Of a DNA stretch of 64,000 nt, positions 17,481 through 29,282 are shown piece after piece. The first letter of the stretch is position 1, and each line of letters begins with the position of its first letter. The translations under genes were made by a program, and so were the position numbers. Source of the DNA: Hydractinia symbiolongicarpus (lineage: Eukaryota > Cnidaria > Hydrozoa > Anthoathecata > Hydractiniidae); the NCBI RefSeq assembly GCF_029227915.1, contig NC_079882.1:12896001-12960000 (forward strand). The letters are read 5' to 3'. The notes beneath the pieces are model-generated. The model ran no database searches. It had not been told where the DNA came from and saw nothing but the letters and a program-made list of their open reading frames with translations.

Positions 17481-17638
17481 CTGTAATGGCTTCATTAATT
17501 TGATATAGGATATTGACGTTAAAGTAGTGTTATTTTTGTCGCGCCCTAACGTCAAAAAATTTAAGATATTAGACATAACTTTTTTGGAAACATCAAAGGA
17601 AAATGAAGACATCCACTTTGCCTGTTGCAAACAGACAC

Positions 17639-17849
<211 letters not shown>

Positions 17850-18789
17850 AGGGCACCCAGTGCCCAGGCCAATGCCTAGGCCCAATAAATCCATTCCGTG
17901 AAGATGAATTTTCGAAAATATGAATAACTTAAGTTAATTGCGAAAAACGAAAATTGCTTTTTTAGGATTAAAGTTCATTCTTTGAAATAAAATGTAACAC
18001 GTTTCAAGGAAAAAACGTTCATATCAAAAGCATAATTTTTTTACTTGAAGAGAAACCATAAACGTATATTTTCTGCTGGATGCCACAATGTTTCTCAACA
18101 ACATTTATTAACTCAATCGAACTTTACTTTGTCTACCAAAAGAAAAAAATGTCTCGCTTTGGACCCTCCTCTGTATAGCATTATATTTGGTTTACAATAC
18201 ACGACTTGCACAGTGGATACAATGGCAGTAGAGTTATCTCTCACGCTCGATGACTTCCAACTGTGCAGTTTATTAATTCATTAAATTCATTCGAACCTTA
18301 ACGTCTACCACAAAAAAAAATGTCTGATTTTGGACTCTCCTGCGTATAGTGTTTTTCGGTATATTTGGTTTAAAGTTTAGATATTAGTTCGTTATTCAAA
18401 ATATCAATTTCTCAACTGTTGGATAAAGCAACAGTCACACCAGACAAAAAACATTTTAGAAAAATCAGTCATGAACTGTTGTGTAGATTATAAAATGTTT
18501 CACATTCGAAGCAGCAGTTGCGTTTATTTCGTTTTATCTATTTAGCTGGTTCTACGTTGGTTACTTCAAAAAACAGGTGGTTCTCTGTTAGTTACTTCAT
18601 AATACTGGTGGTTCTCTGGTGATTACTTCAAAATACTGCTCATTACTACTGGTTCCTACTTTTAGTAAAAACGTCTTTTTAGTCCTCTCCTAAAACACTG
18701 CATTTTTTCACTGTTGGGCTCATGCCTGTCTTCAATTTTTTTTTAAGTTAGAAACAGTGTGTTGACTATGGTACAAGGTTTAATTTAGC

Positions 18790-19145
18790 CTGGGAGTCTT
18801 CTAACTGACCCATGTTGTCGCTGTTTCTAAAAAGTGTCTATAGTTAGGCCTTTTTCTTTTTTTGAAAGCACAAGTCCTTTGTCAATAATTGGACCTGTCC
18901 CATCTTGTGACAGTCTTTAAAACGTTTGGAAATTGTTTGTCAATAGTTAGGCCTGTCCCATCTTATGACACATTTTCTAAAATTACAAGTCTTTTGTGTA
19001 GAGTTGAGTTTGTCCCATCCGATGTCATGGTTTTTAAAAGCGGAAGATTCCTTTGCCAATAGTTGGGCCTGTACCTACTTAAAACGGATTTGCATACATT
19101 TATCCAAAGTTGGTCCTGGCCCATCAATAGATGGGCCATCCCAAC
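18790..19145 (+). repeat. degenerate tandem repeat of about 58 bp
   Basis: The core CAATAGTTAGGCCTGTCCCA followed by TCTTATGACA recurs in diverged form at about 18835, 18880, 18940, 19000, 19055 and 19115. A last related CCATAGTTGGGTCAG is at 19274. Function unknown. Confidence 0.6.
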
Positions 19146-19279
19146 TGCTAAGGCACTTACCCGTCTTTTGACGTGCCAGTCCCGCGTCCAAAGTTGGAAG
19201 TCATTTTCTTAACTATTTATTAACTATTATACTATAACTATTTCTTAACTATTCTCAACTATGGACACCGGTGTCCATA

Positions 19280-20270
19280 GTTGGGTCAGAACAGGGTAAC
19301 CAAAGAAATAATAAATTACACTAACAATGTTACTTTTTTATTAAAATCATGTACCACAACAGGTTTTTTTAGTATTTTGACCAGCTCAGCTTTTGAAGAA
19401 CAAGCATACGTAGAATCCCTCAAAATTTTAGCAAACATGGGTGGATTTATAAACAAATTATAAGGAAATTTTGCTTTTTTGATTTTTTGCAATGTCCAAA
19501 TCATGTGTCCTGATATTTATGAATTTCTTGTCCTTTAAAGAAAACCAAACTTTGTTAGAAAATTTAGCATTTTAAGTGCATATCTAACTTTTCCAGTTCA
19601 CGAGATCCACAACTAATAATGGAAATGTATAATACATAATTTGCATTGTGTTTTCATCATCTAAACGTTTAAATTTGTAAAATTTGTTCACAGGAGACAC
19701 CAAAACAAATTTTAATGCAGGAATCCTTAGCCAGTAAGCTGGGCTAAACGTAAAATAATGATATATTTACCTTTAAAATTTAGCATGTAAGAACCTCCAT
19801 CTAAACAGATTTGATTTCTAACAGGGAATGCGTCAAATACACAAGCCTTGCACATCTCGCATCTAACTTTATTCTTGTGCTGCTTTCCCTGCCATTTTTA
19901 TTTATTGAGTGGGATACAAAGGAATGAAATCGTATTATTTTACAGAATAGGTTTTCTTGGTTTGTTTTTAGTAACTATCCAGTTTCAACAGACAAGAAAA
20001 GAACAGAGAAGGTTTACTTACACTAAATCATGTAGCTAATTAGCTCATTATACCAGGTTCACACCTATTTTTTTTTTTTTAACTGCTAGCCCTTTTTTGC
20101 AGGATAAAGAAAAGCTATATACCTATCTAAATTACCTAATAGCTAGCTAGCCGTCAAGAAATCACGCTAAGCTCGGTTAGTTGGTTATAATTTTTGTGGT
20201 TATCTTCACTACTAATTTTGAGGAATATATATACCCTGTCACTAGTTCCAGGAGGGTCCACAAACCCAGC
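19280..20270. other. region without recognised content
   Basis: AT-rich, with short spurious frames only. TAGCTAGC clusters occur near 20030 and 20140. Confidence 0.4.
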
Positions 20271-20392
20271 TTTATATAGATATAGATGTAGATATAGATA
20301 TATTATATATAGTATATATATATTATATATAGATACATATACATATACATATATATACATATACATATATGTACATATATATATAACGACAA
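20271..20392. repeat. TATA/GATA-rich simple repeat
   Basis: Irregular run of TATAGATA, TATATA and ATACATAT units. It generates artefactual Tyr/Ile-rich frames on both strands. Confidence 0.9.
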
Positions 20393-20429
20393 CTTTTATA
20401 ATACAACAAAATATTCAGCAAGAACAATG

Positions 20430-20685
20430 TTAAGATTAGTTATAGCTGTATGCCCAATATGGAATCTATAATCACTGCCCACAACAAAAATATAATATAC
20501 AAAAATAATACACCATTAGTAAAAACTTGTAACTGTCTCAAGAAAAAAGAATTCCCCTTGAACAACGAATGTTTGTCAAAAAACATTATTTACGAAGCCA
20601 CTTTATTTACTGACAATAATGAGGCAACAAAATATATAAAGTACTTTGTGAAACAACGTTTAAAAAGAGATAACCAACTATAAGC
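20430..20685 (+). mobile_element. Penelope-like retroelement fragment (GIY-YIG region)
   Basis: The frame reads SYSCMPNMESIITAHNKNII, then TCNCLKKKEFPLNNECLSKN and IIYEATL, then ATKYIKY before the frame decays. CMPN...I..HN...CNCR...CPLNxxCLxxxIVYxA...YIG is the linker and nuclease start of Penelope-like elements with GIY-YIG endonuclease. No reverse transcriptase is seen upstream; only a fragment is present. Confidence 0.7.
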
Positions 20686-20699
20686 AATTGTTTAGCACC

Positions 20700-21220
20700 A
20701 AAAAGTAACAAATTAGAACATCTCATTCTACAGAGTTTTTGCAACAAGAAAGAACAAGGAAAGAATCCACCTGTACCTTGGCAGATCATAAAGAAAGTAC
20801 AGTTGCTTTGAAAGTACAGGGCAGTGTAGCAGCATGAAACTCTAAGTACAAATGTTATAAAAGATAAATAAATTCATATTTTCTTCAAGAAAAATGAGGT
20901 TAAACAAAGGACTAAATTAAAAGGAGAAAGGGGGTGCTTGTATAAACATATTAATGAACTTCTATAAGGAGATGCATCAAGGAAATAATGAGGATGTACA
21001 AAGAAAAAAATTACATACATTTTATTAGATAGATGTTGTAAAATTTTGCATGATGTAGTCATAAAACATCATGCACAGGGCTTCAAAAATTCAAAATTTT
21101 GGTAACAAACGTATAGGAATATACAAATTAAATTCTGAGTTAGGAATTATTCACTGGTAAACATCCTTTGTCAGTAAACTACACACTATGTTAATTATTG
21201 TCACTGCCTACAAATCTGTT
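20700..21220. other. region without recognised content
   Basis: AT-rich spacer between the Penelope-like fragment and the SINE. Possible 3' remainder of the Penelope-like element, not verifiable. Confidence 0.35.
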
Positions 21221-21223
21221 TGT

Positions 21224-21495
21224 GGCGCCGTAGATTAGTGGTTATAGCTTTCGTACTTTGTGCAAGAAACCAGGGTTCGATTCCTCTTGACAGGGATTCA
21301 ACATGGGCGAGTGAATGTTACCATAGCCCCAGGTTTACCCAAACCATGTAAGGGAAATTGGGGAGATGGCACACTATGTGGGCCGTTGGATGTTGCCGGG
21401 TGTGGTCTAGTACAGTGTGGGCCCTACTAATTGGGTCTGCGTAGCTCAAAATGAGCATTAAATACCCTAGGACTCCTCATCTAAGCCATGGCCCC
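21224..21495 (+). mobile_element. tRNA-derived SINE
   Basis: The head GGCGCCGTAGATTAGTGGTT has box A, with GGTTCGATTCC (21274-21284) as box B 43 bases on. A GC-richer tail of about 200 bp follows, including CCCCAGGTTTACCCAAACC and GTGGGCCCTACTAATTGGG. The composition contrasts with its AT-rich surroundings. The family is unrelated in its body to the one at 10.9 kb. Confidence 0.75.
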
Positions 21496-21560
21496 TTTTG
21501 GAAATAATAGACAGTGTATATCCCTTAATATTTGTAAGGCTACCCAAATATGCACATCTA

Positions 21561-23123
21561 CAGTACTGGAATCAAGACACCTAACATTGTGAGCGCGTAT
21601 CATGTGCGACACGAACGATCCGTGATCCTATCGTGACCATCGCGATAGAAAAAATGTTCACGAAGAGCTTCGCGATAGTCGCGGTGCATAAAAAAATAAC
21701 GATGCTATCACGATCATCACTATTAATCGTGATTGTCACCATGGGTTGTGAATAACATTTAAAATATTAAACAATAGATGTGTATATCTAATCTTGTGTC
21801 TTTGCTTTTGTTTTTTTTTACTTTTAAAAATTCTTTTGCATCTTGTATTTTTATTAGGAATTGGATTTTAGAAATAAAGTGACTCCAACTTAATTACTTG
21901 TTCTACGCGCAAGGTAGATAGCAGTCTACGGTCTGTCAGTCGGCGAAATAATAATAATTTTATCGAAAATGTATAAATGGTCGGAACAACAAAAAAATTA
22001 AAAAAACAACAACAGAGGAGGAGGGTGTTACAACATGTATATTTTTCTATATAAGTTTTGCTTGTATTAGCGAATGTTAAATTAGCGAATGTCCGATTTA
22101 ATGAAAGTTTATGGAAAAATAAGAATTTATGGTTAGAACAACAACAAAAAATAACAATAAAAAATAACAACAGAGGAGGGTGTTACTACAACCGTTTTCT
22201 ATGTATTTTTGCATAACGCACCCAGTTTATATTTTTTAGTTGTGAAGGAAAAGTAATAATAATTTGTCTCACTAAAAAAATGTAACTGGTACTCAAGGTG
22301 AAAAGATAAAAATAATTGCATGTTAAAAAACTTGTTTTCAAAAGTTTTGCAGCAAGTTTTTTTGGTGTTATTTTGAAAGCTGTACAGCAAGAATTATTCT
22401 TGTCCTGTTTCGAAAGTTATACAGAATATACCTGCGTTGTTTTGAAAGATATACAGCAGGTTATACTTTAGGCTGTTTCGAAATTTATACAGCAAGTTAT
22501 TATTTTCCCATTTAAAATAATGAAACACAGAATTTATTTTAATAAATAACTTAAGTGCTCTTTTAATGTTTTTTTTGCGCAGACTTATAAGAAAATTAAA
22601 ATTTAAGTGCAAAAAAGTTTCACGGACTATAGCTTAGTTGACAATATTTAAAGTCTTTCGCGACATTAAACATACATTAATCTTAATCATATATTCATAA
22701 TCTTTTTTTTACGAGATGGGATAAGAAAATGTTTGTTTGTTGATATTTTTATTATTTTTTTTTTATCGTGAAAGTTAGGGTCCAGGCCCGTAGAACAACT
22801 AAATAAGTTAGAGTCTAAACAAGAAAAAAGCTTACGACAACGAAAATATTTTTGATTTATAAAAAAAACAAAAAACAATTATTCATATTTAATTGCGCTA
22901 TTCTCATATGACATTAATTACGTAATTTTTATAATGTTTAAAGATGTGTCATGACAGTCGCGATATGGATTGCGAAAGTCACGATGCATCGTAAAAGTCG
23001 ACCTTGCGACGGATTGTGACTTTCACGATGCTAAAAATTTTTACTATCGCGACAGCATCGTGAATCATGCGCGGCGCGCATGATACGCGATCCACAATGT
23101 TAGGTGTCCTAATTCCAGTACTG
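21561..23123. mobile_element. 1.56-kb mariner-type TIR element, non-autonomous
   Basis: Starts CAGTACTGGAATCAAGACAC and ends with its inverse, both followed inward by CTAACATTGTG and GCGTATCATG. It is flanked by TA at 21559-21560 and 23124-23125, as for Tc1/mariner-type insertion. The sub-terminal regions (21590-21740 and 22950-23090) are rich in short palindromic GATCGTGA and TCGCGATAG motifs. The middle holds repeated GAGGAGGGTGTTACAACA segments (about 22014 and 22173) and a loose tandem array of CGAAAGTTATACAGCAAG-like units at 22340-22500. No transposase frame is present. Confidence 0.8.
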
Positions 23124-23439
23124 TAGCTATCTATCTCTCACATGCAACATTTTGTCATGTCAGGGCAAACAGCCTGAAGGGAAAGCAACAACAGCAACAA
23201 TTGACAATCTGAGACTATATTATTCTGTATTTGGAGAAATAAGGAGTGACAGGATATTAGCCATAAGGAAAATAAGAGTTTATAATCAGGTTTATCAACA
23301 ATGAGAAAACAGGAGAAGTGAAAAGATCGTAAATAGATAGAAATGTGAGTTAGCCATTGAGGTTTGCGAGATTCTAGCATGAAATTAATAGTATTGAATT
23401 TTGTACGAGAGAGTTTGAAGTTGCAGTTGGACTAGAAGT

Positions 23440-25850
23440 TAGAGTTTGAAGTTGGTTGATCAAGTAATGAAAGTTTTGAAAGAGTGATTGATAAGTTACT
23501 CAGATGCAATTTGGTTTTGTTCCAGGGCGTGGCACTACAGATGCAATATTTTTACTCAGACAGCTTCAGGAAAAGTATTTCGGAAAGAGAAAGAATCTCT
23601 ATTTTCCCTTTGTAGATTTAGAGAAAGCTTTTAATAGAGTGCCACATAAAGTTATTTGGTGGGCTATGAGAAAATTAGGTGTGGATGAGTGGCTAGTTAC
23701 GATGGTACAGTCTATGTACAGCAATGCTAGAAGTCGTGTCAGGATTAACGATTCACTTAGTGATGAATTTAGTGTAAATGTTGCTGTACATCAGGGTTCT
23801 GTACTTAGTCCTTTGTTGTTTGTTCTAGTCTTAGAAGCGCTGTCGATGGAGTTCAGAACAGGTTGTCCATGGGAGTTATTGTATGCAGATGATTTGGTTC
23901 TCATAGCAGAGTCAATGGAAGAATTAGTTGAAAAATTTGAGAAGTGGAAGAAAGGACTAGAAGAGAAAGGGCTAAAGGTAAACACAGCAAAGTCTAAAGT
24001 CATGATTAGTAGCATTGCAGCCAAGTGTGACCTTGTAATTGGAAAGTGGCCTTGTGGAGTTTGCAGGAAAGGGGTTGGTAGTAACTCAATTTTTTGTCAG
24101 ACTTGCAAGCATTGGGTGCATAAGAAGTTCAGTAGTATTAGTGAAAGGTTAAGAGCTGAAATTCAGTTTGTATGCAAGCGTTGCAAAGGTGAGATTACAG
24201 AGAATGAAGTATTTCCAGCTTTAATGATGTACAAGAGTGGCTCGTTAGAGATAGTTGAGAACTTCTGTTACTTAGGTGATATGTTGGGCATTGAAGGGGG
24301 TGTTGGAAGAAGTGTTACTTGCAGGATAGGTTCTGCTTGGAAAAAGTTCAGAGAGTTACTTCCTTTGTTGACTAGCAGAGTCCTGTCAATTAAGGTAAAA
24401 GGTAGGTTGTATGAGGCCTGTGTAAGAACTGTTATGTTGTACGGTAGTGAGACATGGGCAGTGAAGCAGGAAGATCTTGACCGTTTAGAAAGGAATGATA
24501 TGAGAATGGTTAGGTGGATGTGTAACGCCAGTCTGAGAGACAGAAAGAGTTCAGATGAGCTAAGGGGTCATCTACAAAATTCGTAGCAATTCGTATAAAA
24601 AAAATTCGTATATGCTATACGAATTTTCTTTTGCCATACAGTAATTAAATTCGTATGAAATTTTTTTAAATTCGTATAAAATTCGTATGAGTTTTAAATT
24701 AAATTCGTATGAGTTTTAAATTAAATTCGTATGAGTTTTAAATTAAATTCGTATGAGTTTTAAATTAAATTCGTATGAGTTAAATTCGTACGAGTTTAAC
24801 AAAAAATTTGTATGAGATTTTAATTAGATGCGTATGGTTTTAAAAAAAAGAAAATCGTTTGACATTGTATTAAATTCGTATATGAGTTTCAAAATAAAAT
24901 ATTTTTTAGATCGCATTTTAAAAGTTTAAAAACGAAAAACGGCGATAGAAATGTTTTTTTTAGATCGCATGTTAAAAGTTGAAAAACGAAAAACGGCGAT
25001 AGAAATGTTTTTTTTAGATCGCATTTTCAAAAGTTTTAAAACGAAAAACGGCGATAGAAATGTTTTTTTAGATCGCATGTTAAAAGTTGAAAAACGAAAA
25101 ACGGCGATAGAAATGTTTTTTTAGATCGCATTTTAAAAAGTTTAAAAAAGAAACACGGCGATAGAAATGTTTTTTTAGATCGCATTTTAAAAGTTTAAAA
25201 ACGAAAAACGGCGATAGAAATGTTTTTTTAGATCGCATTTTAAAAGTGTAAAAACGAAATATAATTCGTATGAAAATTCGTATAAAAGAGAATATAATTC
25301 GAATGACAATTCGTATGAAAGAGAATATAATTCGTATGACAATTCGTATGAAAATCGTATAAAAGAGAATATAATTCGTATGACAATTCGTATGAAAATC
25401 GTATAAAATTCGTATTAGATTTTTTAAAAATCGTATAACTATTTAACACTATACGAATTGTATACGATTTTTATACGAATTAAAAGCAATTAAATTCGTA
25501 TATATTCGTATAAAATATCATACGAAATTTGTAGACGACCCCTAAGAAGTAGGCTAAGTCTCCGTAGAATTAAAGATGTTATCCAGATAAGAAGATTGAA
25601 TTGGCTGGGGCACTTGGAAAGAATGGAGGAGGATAATTGGGTAAGAAAGTGTAGAGACTTGATAGTTCCTGGGACAAAGCCCAGAGGCAGACCGAGAAAG
25701 ACTTGGCAGGAGGTTATAAGGACAGACAGAGGAAGTTGAGTTTAGATCTAACACAGTCTAGATCAGATTGGAAGAGGGTCATTAATGTACCCCGTCCAAC
25801 CCATGCTAGCATGGAAAACGGACATTAAGCCAAGAATGATGATGATGATG
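23440..25850 (+). mobile_element. LINE copy A (reverse transcriptase with internal zinc-finger-like segment), split by a MITE
   Basis: The long frame at 23504-24586 reads MQFGFVPGRGTTDAIFLLRQ, FVDLEKAFNRVPHKVIWWAM (first catalytic Asp), HQGSVLSPLLFVLVLEALS and LLYADDLVLIAESMEELVEK (YADD intact). A CGVC..CQTC..H-type cysteine-rich insert follows, then the thumb SVTCRIGSAWKKFRELLPLL. At 24564 a 979-bp element interrupts it. It resumes at 25546 with LSLRRIKDVIQIRRLNWLGH and ends WKRVINVPRPTHASMENGH before a (GAT)n tail at 25838. Compared with copy B, the final zinc-binding Cys is Phe here (KKFSS), and a short deletion removes residues near TDLIER. The 5' part and endonuclease are missing. Confidence 0.85.
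24564..25542. mobile_element. 979-bp MITE composed of tandem arrays, in LINE copy A
   Basis: Begins GGGGTCATCTACAAAATTCG and ends CGAAATTTGTAGACGACCCC, inverted repeats flanked by TAA at 24561-24563 and 25543-25545. The paralogous LINE copy B (26521-26535) has the unoccupied site with one TAA, which fixes both boundaries. A 3-bp TAA duplication fits PIF/Harbinger. The body is almost all repeats: five units of 22 bp with ATTCGTATGAGTTTTAAATT (24685-24780); about seven units of 53-54 bp containing TAGATCGCATTTTAAAAG and AACGGCGATAGAAATG (24906-25255); and an ATTCGTATGA array in the reverse sense of the TATACGAATT motifs (25260-25510). No coding sequence. Confidence 0.9.
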
Positions 25851-25982
25851 ATGAGAGTTAAGCATCAAATGTTCCACTCATTTGGCCGAAATTTATGAGT
25901 ACTTTTTTTTTCTGCAGAGGTAAGCTTTAACATTTTTTTTAATGGGTGGCTTACATTTATAAAAAATAATATCCAAAAATAT

Positions 25983-26838
25983 ATCCAAGTGTGACCTTGT
26001 AGTTGGAAAGTGGCCTTGTGGAGTTTGCAGGAAAGGGGTTGGTAGTAACTCAATTTTTTGTCAGACTTGCAAGCATTGGGTACATAAGAAGTGCAGTAGT
26101 ATTAGTGGAAGGTTAAGAGCTGGCATACAGTTTGTATGCAAGCGTTGCAAAGGTGAGATTATAGAGAATGAAGTATTTCCAGCTTTAATGATGTACAACA
26201 GTGGCTCGTTAGAGATAGTTAAGAACTTCTGTTACTTAGGTGATATGTTGGGCAGTGAAGGGGGTGTTGGAAGAAGTGTTACTTGCAGGATAGGTTATGC
26301 TTGGAAAAAGTTTAGAGAGTTGCTTCCTTTATTGACTAGCAGAGTCCTGTCAATTGAGGTAAAAGGTAGGTTGTATGAGGCCTGTGTAAGAAGTGTTATG
26401 TTGTACGGTAGTGAGACATGGGCAGTGAAGCAGGAAGATCTTGACCGTTTAGAAAGGAATGATATGAGAATGGTTAGGTGGATGTGTAATGCCAGTCTGA
26501 GAGACAGAAAGAGTTCAGATGAGCTAAGAAGCAGGCTAAGTCTCTGTAGAATTAAAGATGTTATCCAGATAAGAAGATTGAATTGGCTGGGGCACTTGGA
26601 AAGAATGGAGGAGGATAATTGGGTAAGAAAGTGTAGAGACTTGATAGTTCCTGGGGCAAAGCCCAGAGGCAGACCGAGAAAGACTTGGCAGGAGGTTATA
26701 AGGACAGACTTGATAGAGAGGAAGTTGAGTTTAGATCTAACACAGTCTAGATCAGATTGGAAGAGGGTCATTAATATACCCCGTCCAACCCATGCTAGCA
26801 TGGAAAACGGACGTTAAGCCGAGAATGATGATGATGAT
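25983..26838 (+). mobile_element. LINE copy B, 5'-truncated
   Basis: Shares over 95% identity by eye with copy A from the cysteine-rich insert to the 3' end. The open frame at 26188-26817 reads MMYNSGSLEIVKNFCYLGDM, then VMLYGSETWAVKQEDLDRLE and SRLSLCRIKDVIQIRRLNWL, ending RPTHASMENGR and TAA, followed by a (GAT)n tail. The 5' end is truncated near 25983. It has no reverse transcriptase catalytic blocks, so it is not active. Confidence 0.88.
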
Positions 26839-26849
26839 GATATTCCTAA

Positions 26850-27400
26850 TTCTAATAGACTAATTTTATCAATGCCAGGATCACCTTACTACAAATTTGC
26901 CAAAAAGGTTATGGAGTGATTTTCTGTCATTCCTTTAGCAAAGATGAAACTGCTCATCGCAACAAATTGTTGACAATTTAAAGAAGTCAAGCTTGATAGA
27001 GATCAAGTAATTGTATCATTTGTTTTATATGTGCAGATGTTCTGGTAAGTGAAGCAATTAGAAAGGCTGTTAGGTTATATTAAGGTAATTTGAAAGAACT
27101 TCCAATCCACGGCCAATGTTGTTATGTTGACCCATGATAGCTATTATTGTTAAATTAATGGGTTGGCAATGGGGCCCGCTTAGTTTAATTTGGTTGTCCA
27201 GATTTGAGCTGATTATTTGAGATGATGCTAAACTTTTCCTACAGCACATGTACAATATAAATAAGATCCATTAAAGCAATCTAAATTGAACCAAAAAAAT
27301 AGTTTCCATCTTAATTTCATGTTTACCTTAAAAACTAAATGCTATTCACGATAGTCTAAATAAAATTAAAGTGATTCTTAGAAAAAACCAATATCCATCT
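26850..27400. other. region without recognised content
   Basis: AT-rich, with no family match on either strand. Confidence 0.35.
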
Positions 27401-27419
27401 ACTTTTTAGAACCTATTAT

Positions 27420-27950
27420 TGCTGCAACCATAAGTAAACTGATTACCCAAAAGGGAAATGCTATATATTTAAAAGAATTCAAATCGTTCAGACAATGTAG
27501 TGAAACATGGCTTTAAAATTCAATATAGAGCAAAGGCAACTTTGTAAAACAATTAAATGATTTCAAAGCACCAGTTTAACCTACATTAATACTTCACAAG
27601 CTTAAAAGCAGTCTATGTAGATATTATTATTAAAGCCGTTGATTAAGAAGCATCTGAAATGTTGAGTAGTTTATGAAATTAAATTTCCAGGATGTAATGC
27701 CTGCTATGTTGGTTAAACATGCTGACATCCCATTACTCCATTTTGAGAACACAAGGACATCAGAATTAAACCAATTCTTTCCTATATCAAAAGTTGTATT
27801 GGTGAAGTTGTTAATGATGACGTAAAAATACTTGACAGTACAAACCGTCGTGTTCAACATCTTGTTACCCTGGAAGTGTCATCTTGGAAATAAAATCGCT
27901 ATTAAACACCAAAGATGAGTATATACAGAAGTGATGAATTAACAATCAGA
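27420..27950 (+). mobile_element. second Penelope-like / GIY-YIG fragment, heavily mutated
   Basis: The plus strand reads GCNACYVG, then after stops PITPF and EHKDIR, then SYIKSCIGEVVNDDVKILDS and TNRRVQHLVTLEVSSWK. CNACYVGxTxRHxxTRxxEH...xDDxxILDS is the GIY-YIG nuclease region seen in Penelope-like and related cnidarian elements. At least three in-frame stops are present. Not the same copy or subfamily as the fragment at 20.4 kb. Confidence 0.55.
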
Positions 27951-27959
27951 TTTTAATGC

Positions 27960-28410
27960 AGCTTCTATGTACATCTTATCTTGAGAATCATTTCCTGTTA
28001 TCCACTGTTTATAATTAAATTCTTTCGAACTTGTGTATTTTCATAATTCTTTTGATGATGGATGTATCATTCAAAATATATTTTTAGAATGAATTAAAGG
28101 GAACCCTAGGTATAAAATGATGTTGGACTTATATTATAGAGATTAAAAAGTTAGCTAACAAGTCTTTTTAAATTTTTTAAAAAGCTCTTTTCGTTATCAA
28201 GATATTCACATTTAAATAATTTCAGATTTAATTATGCTGCATAAATTATGATGTCATATTTCAGTAATAGCAAGTAAGCATTCAAACTTTATCAATGCAT
28301 AGATATTATATAGGTTACTTATTTAACATAAATTTTTTTGCCAAAATGACACTTGCTTGCTCGTCCCAGGCCTCTTATTTTTTTGCTGGCGACTCAATAA
28401 CTCGCGATCT
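27960..28410. other. region without recognised content
   Basis: AT-rich spacer; nothing recognisable on either strand. Confidence 0.35.
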
Positions 28411-28417
28411 GCAACTT

Positions 28418-28489
28418 GGTTTGCAATAAAATTTTGTGAGTAAGCTTGCATAAGCCCTATATGTTTACTCACAAAATTTTTTGCAAACC
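28418..28489. repeat. inverted repeat (hairpin), about 24-bp arms
   Basis: GGTTTGCAATAAAATTTTGT and GAGTA (28418-28442) face their inverse TACTCACAAAATTTTTTGCA and AACC (28466-28489) with one indel, around a 23-base loop. Could be a small MITE or its terminus. Confidence 0.7.
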
Positions 28490-28884
28490 GATATAGCTGT
28501 CATCAGCAGGCAATAATCATAATTATCTATGGCTATTTATTAGTTGGGGAGATAATTAGTGGATCAAAATCTACCAATCAAATCACAGCAATTACAGTAA
28601 TTAACTTTTTTCACGGACCCCGATGAAAGCAATAGATAGATTAAAATATTTCCTTTTTCTAAAAGTTTGCTTTATGTTACGTTCCTTTATCTAAAAGTTT
28701 GTTTTTTGTTATCTTTGTTCTAAACCATTTTGTACTTTTTTTCTGAATATTCGCTTTCTGAAGTGCAGGTAATAATATTTGATAAAAAGTTGATAGAAAA
28801 TACTTTTGATATGAGTATTTCTGTCTATACTATTTATGGTTTCTTTCACTTTTTTTGCTGTCCAACCGAGCTCTCGGTCTATGT

Positions 28885-28932
28885 TCAGTTCTGTTCCTGA
28901 TTTCCCTTTCAACAAATCAGGAACAGAACTGA
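28885..28932. repeat. perfect 19-bp hairpin
   Basis: TCAGTTCTGTTCCTGATTT (28885-28903) and its exact inverse (28914-28932) flank the 10-base loop CCCTTTCAAC. No T-run or gene boundary beside it suggests a terminator. Confidence 0.85.
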
Positions 28933-29282
28933 TAAGAACGATGTCGGGAAAGATGCAGAAAATGAACCAGTAGCTACAGTATGCATGCCATTATATACCA
29001 GAGACAAGTTACATACTTCGTCGGGTATTGAAAAATCATAAAATAAAGCCAGTGTTTCAATCTAAAAACACGCTAGTCAATGTGATACTGTTTATGTTGA
29101 TGAAACAAAACGAATGCTCAAGCAATGTGTGCAAGAGCACAAATGAACTGTACGCATTGCAGATACAGACAAAAATAAGATTGGAGACCATAACTGGAAG
29201 AATGATCATTTTATTGACTGCAACAATAAAAATATCACATCTAATTTTGCCTAAATTCGCAAAATTAAATCCTTTCGAAATC

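Noticed and set aside
26295-26801. 168-aa minus frame over LINE copy B
   Set aside because: Antisense shadow of a well-supported plus-strand LINE frame.
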